Source of the DNA: Chitinophagaceae bacterium
Lineage (GTDB): Bacteria; Bacteroidota; Bacteroidia; Chitinophagales; Chitinophagaceae
DNA length: 15,379 nt
Direction: 5' to 3'
Assembly (NCBI GenBank): GCA_025455205.1
Contig: JALOMZ010000009.1
Coordinates: 1-15,379 of the forward strand
The notes beneath the pieces were generated by a model. The model worked only from the letters and a program-made list of their open reading frames with translations. It ran no database searches and was not told where the DNA came from. Every line of letters begins with the position of its first letter. Position 1 is the first letter of the stretch. Below, piece after piece: positions 14,994 to 15,379 of the stretch. Made by a program: the position numbers and the translations under genes.

Positions 14994-15067
14994 CACGTAT
15001 GATTAGTCAAACAAGGAGGGTTTTTCCCGGAGAGAATGCGGAAGAACCATCAGGGGGCTTCCAAAGA

Positions 15068-15097
15068 AAACAGCCTCCTGCTGCGGGGAGGCTGTTT
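15068..15097 (-). terminator. Intrinsic terminator for the right-edge minus-strand gene
   Basis: 11-base stem AAACAGCCTCC (15068-15078) and GGAGGCTGTTT (15087-15097) with an 8-base loop. On the minus strand the stem runs into TTTTCTTTGG, a fair T tract; on the plus strand the following GTTCC is poor. It lies 145 bases past the stop codon of the partial gene at 15242, the only gene it could serve. Confidence 0.6.
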
Positions 15098-15137
15098 GTT
15101 CCTGAAAAAATTGCTGACCAACGACTTACGAAACGCT

Positions 15138-15180
15138 TTTTCTGTGTGTGTTGTTGGTGTGTTGCGTGTGTGTGATTTGA
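15138..15180 (-). promoter_or_regulatory. GT-rich tract; C/A-rich, G-poor RNA on the minus strand
   Basis: Plus strand is a GT-rich low-complexity tract. Transcribed from the minus strand (15141-15180) it would give a 40-base RNA with 16 C and only 2 G, unstructured and like a Rho loading site, between a stop codon and an intrinsic terminator. Rho use is inference. Confidence 0.3.
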
Positions 15181-15241
15181 TAATGCAAACATACAGCGCC
15201 ATGCCTGGCCGGGCAATCACACGTTCATGTGAAAATGTATG

Positions 15242-15379
15242 TCAGTCGCTGGGCAGCTGACTGCTTATGAATTCCTGCATGGTGGTGGGTTCCAGGCCAA
15301 ACTGCTGCACACTCTGGTGGGGCGTAAGCAACTGCGATGCTGTATCCGTCCACAGGCTGAAGCGCATCACGCGTGCCAC
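15242..15379 (-). CDS. Partial CDS, C-terminal 45 residues, unknown product
   Basis: A minus-strand frame enters from the right edge and stops with TGA at 15242-15244. The visible end includes RFSLWTDTASQLL, TPHQSVQQFGLEPTTMQ and EFISSQLPSD. Codon choice resembles the other genes, and a terminator lies downstream at 15068-15097, supporting a real gene end. The fragment is too short to name. The FGLEPTTMQEF end faintly recalls the C-terminal ends of thiamine-dependent transketolase-like enzymes, but I do not assign it. Confidence 0.6.
   Translation of the reverse strand: MARVMRFSLWTDTASQLLTPHQSVQQFGLEPTTMQEFISSQLPSD

Overview
This window looks like a chromosomal segment of a member of the Bacteroidota, most likely Chitinophagaceae. 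That is inferred from several things together: perfect TAnnTTTG -7 boxes just upstream of two genes, little sign of Shine-Dalgarno sequences, secreted proteins whose mature ends begin with the AQNxGIGTxxPxxxLxV motif, a membrane-anchored TPR/helix-turn-helix regulator family, and a solitary LpxD-like acyltransferase. Coding GC is mid-to-high 50s percent in the housekeeping genes. No tRNA, rRNA, CRISPR, transposase or phage structural cluster was seen.

Layout. (1) 1-1000: short intergenic end with a dispersed-type repeat, then an LpxD-like hexapeptide acyltransferase on the minus strand. (2) 1001-1743: a long divergent gap with a -7 box for each flanking gene, several palindromes, and an intrinsic-terminator hairpin (1561-1590) that belongs to no visible gene, so a small RNA may end there. 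(3) 1744-6664, plus strand: histidine phosphatase, exported M20 amidohydrolase (AbgB-like), and a UvrD/PcrA-type helicase; a second copy of the repeat lies before the helicase. (4) 6714-13047, plus strand: two tandem copies of a three-gene module. (5) 13072-14743, minus strand: glycerate kinase and a small lipoprotein. (6) 14744-15379: a non-coding stretch with a MITE-like, CGCAGAT-containing repeat, a GT-rich tract, a terminator, and the 3' end of a further minus-strand gene.

The main find is region 4. Each module is ordered: a 573-residue regulator (signal peptide, periplasmic TPR helices, one membrane helix, coiled coil, LuxR/GerE-like HTH), a gap of about 140 bases, a 47-49-residue single-pass membrane protein, a gap of exactly 9 bases, and a secreted fibre-like protein of 354-361 residues. 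The two regulators align end to end without an indel. Their HTH ends are nearly identical while their periplasmic parts have diverged. The gap after each regulator carries four TGTCCCC-type heptamers with identical spacing in both copies (5, 15 and 5 bases between units), ending 44 or 45 bases before the small-protein start codon. The secreted proteins share only their N-terminal design: the first ends in an S74-type intramolecular chaperone domain, the second in a beta-rich domain typical of tail-fibre-like proteins.

Working model (inference): the anchored regulator senses something in the periplasm, binds the heptamer array through its HTH, and switches on the adjacent small membrane protein and surface fibre. 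Because the HTHs and arrays are so alike, the two modules probably cross-talk. I know of no described system with this composition, but I could not search for one.
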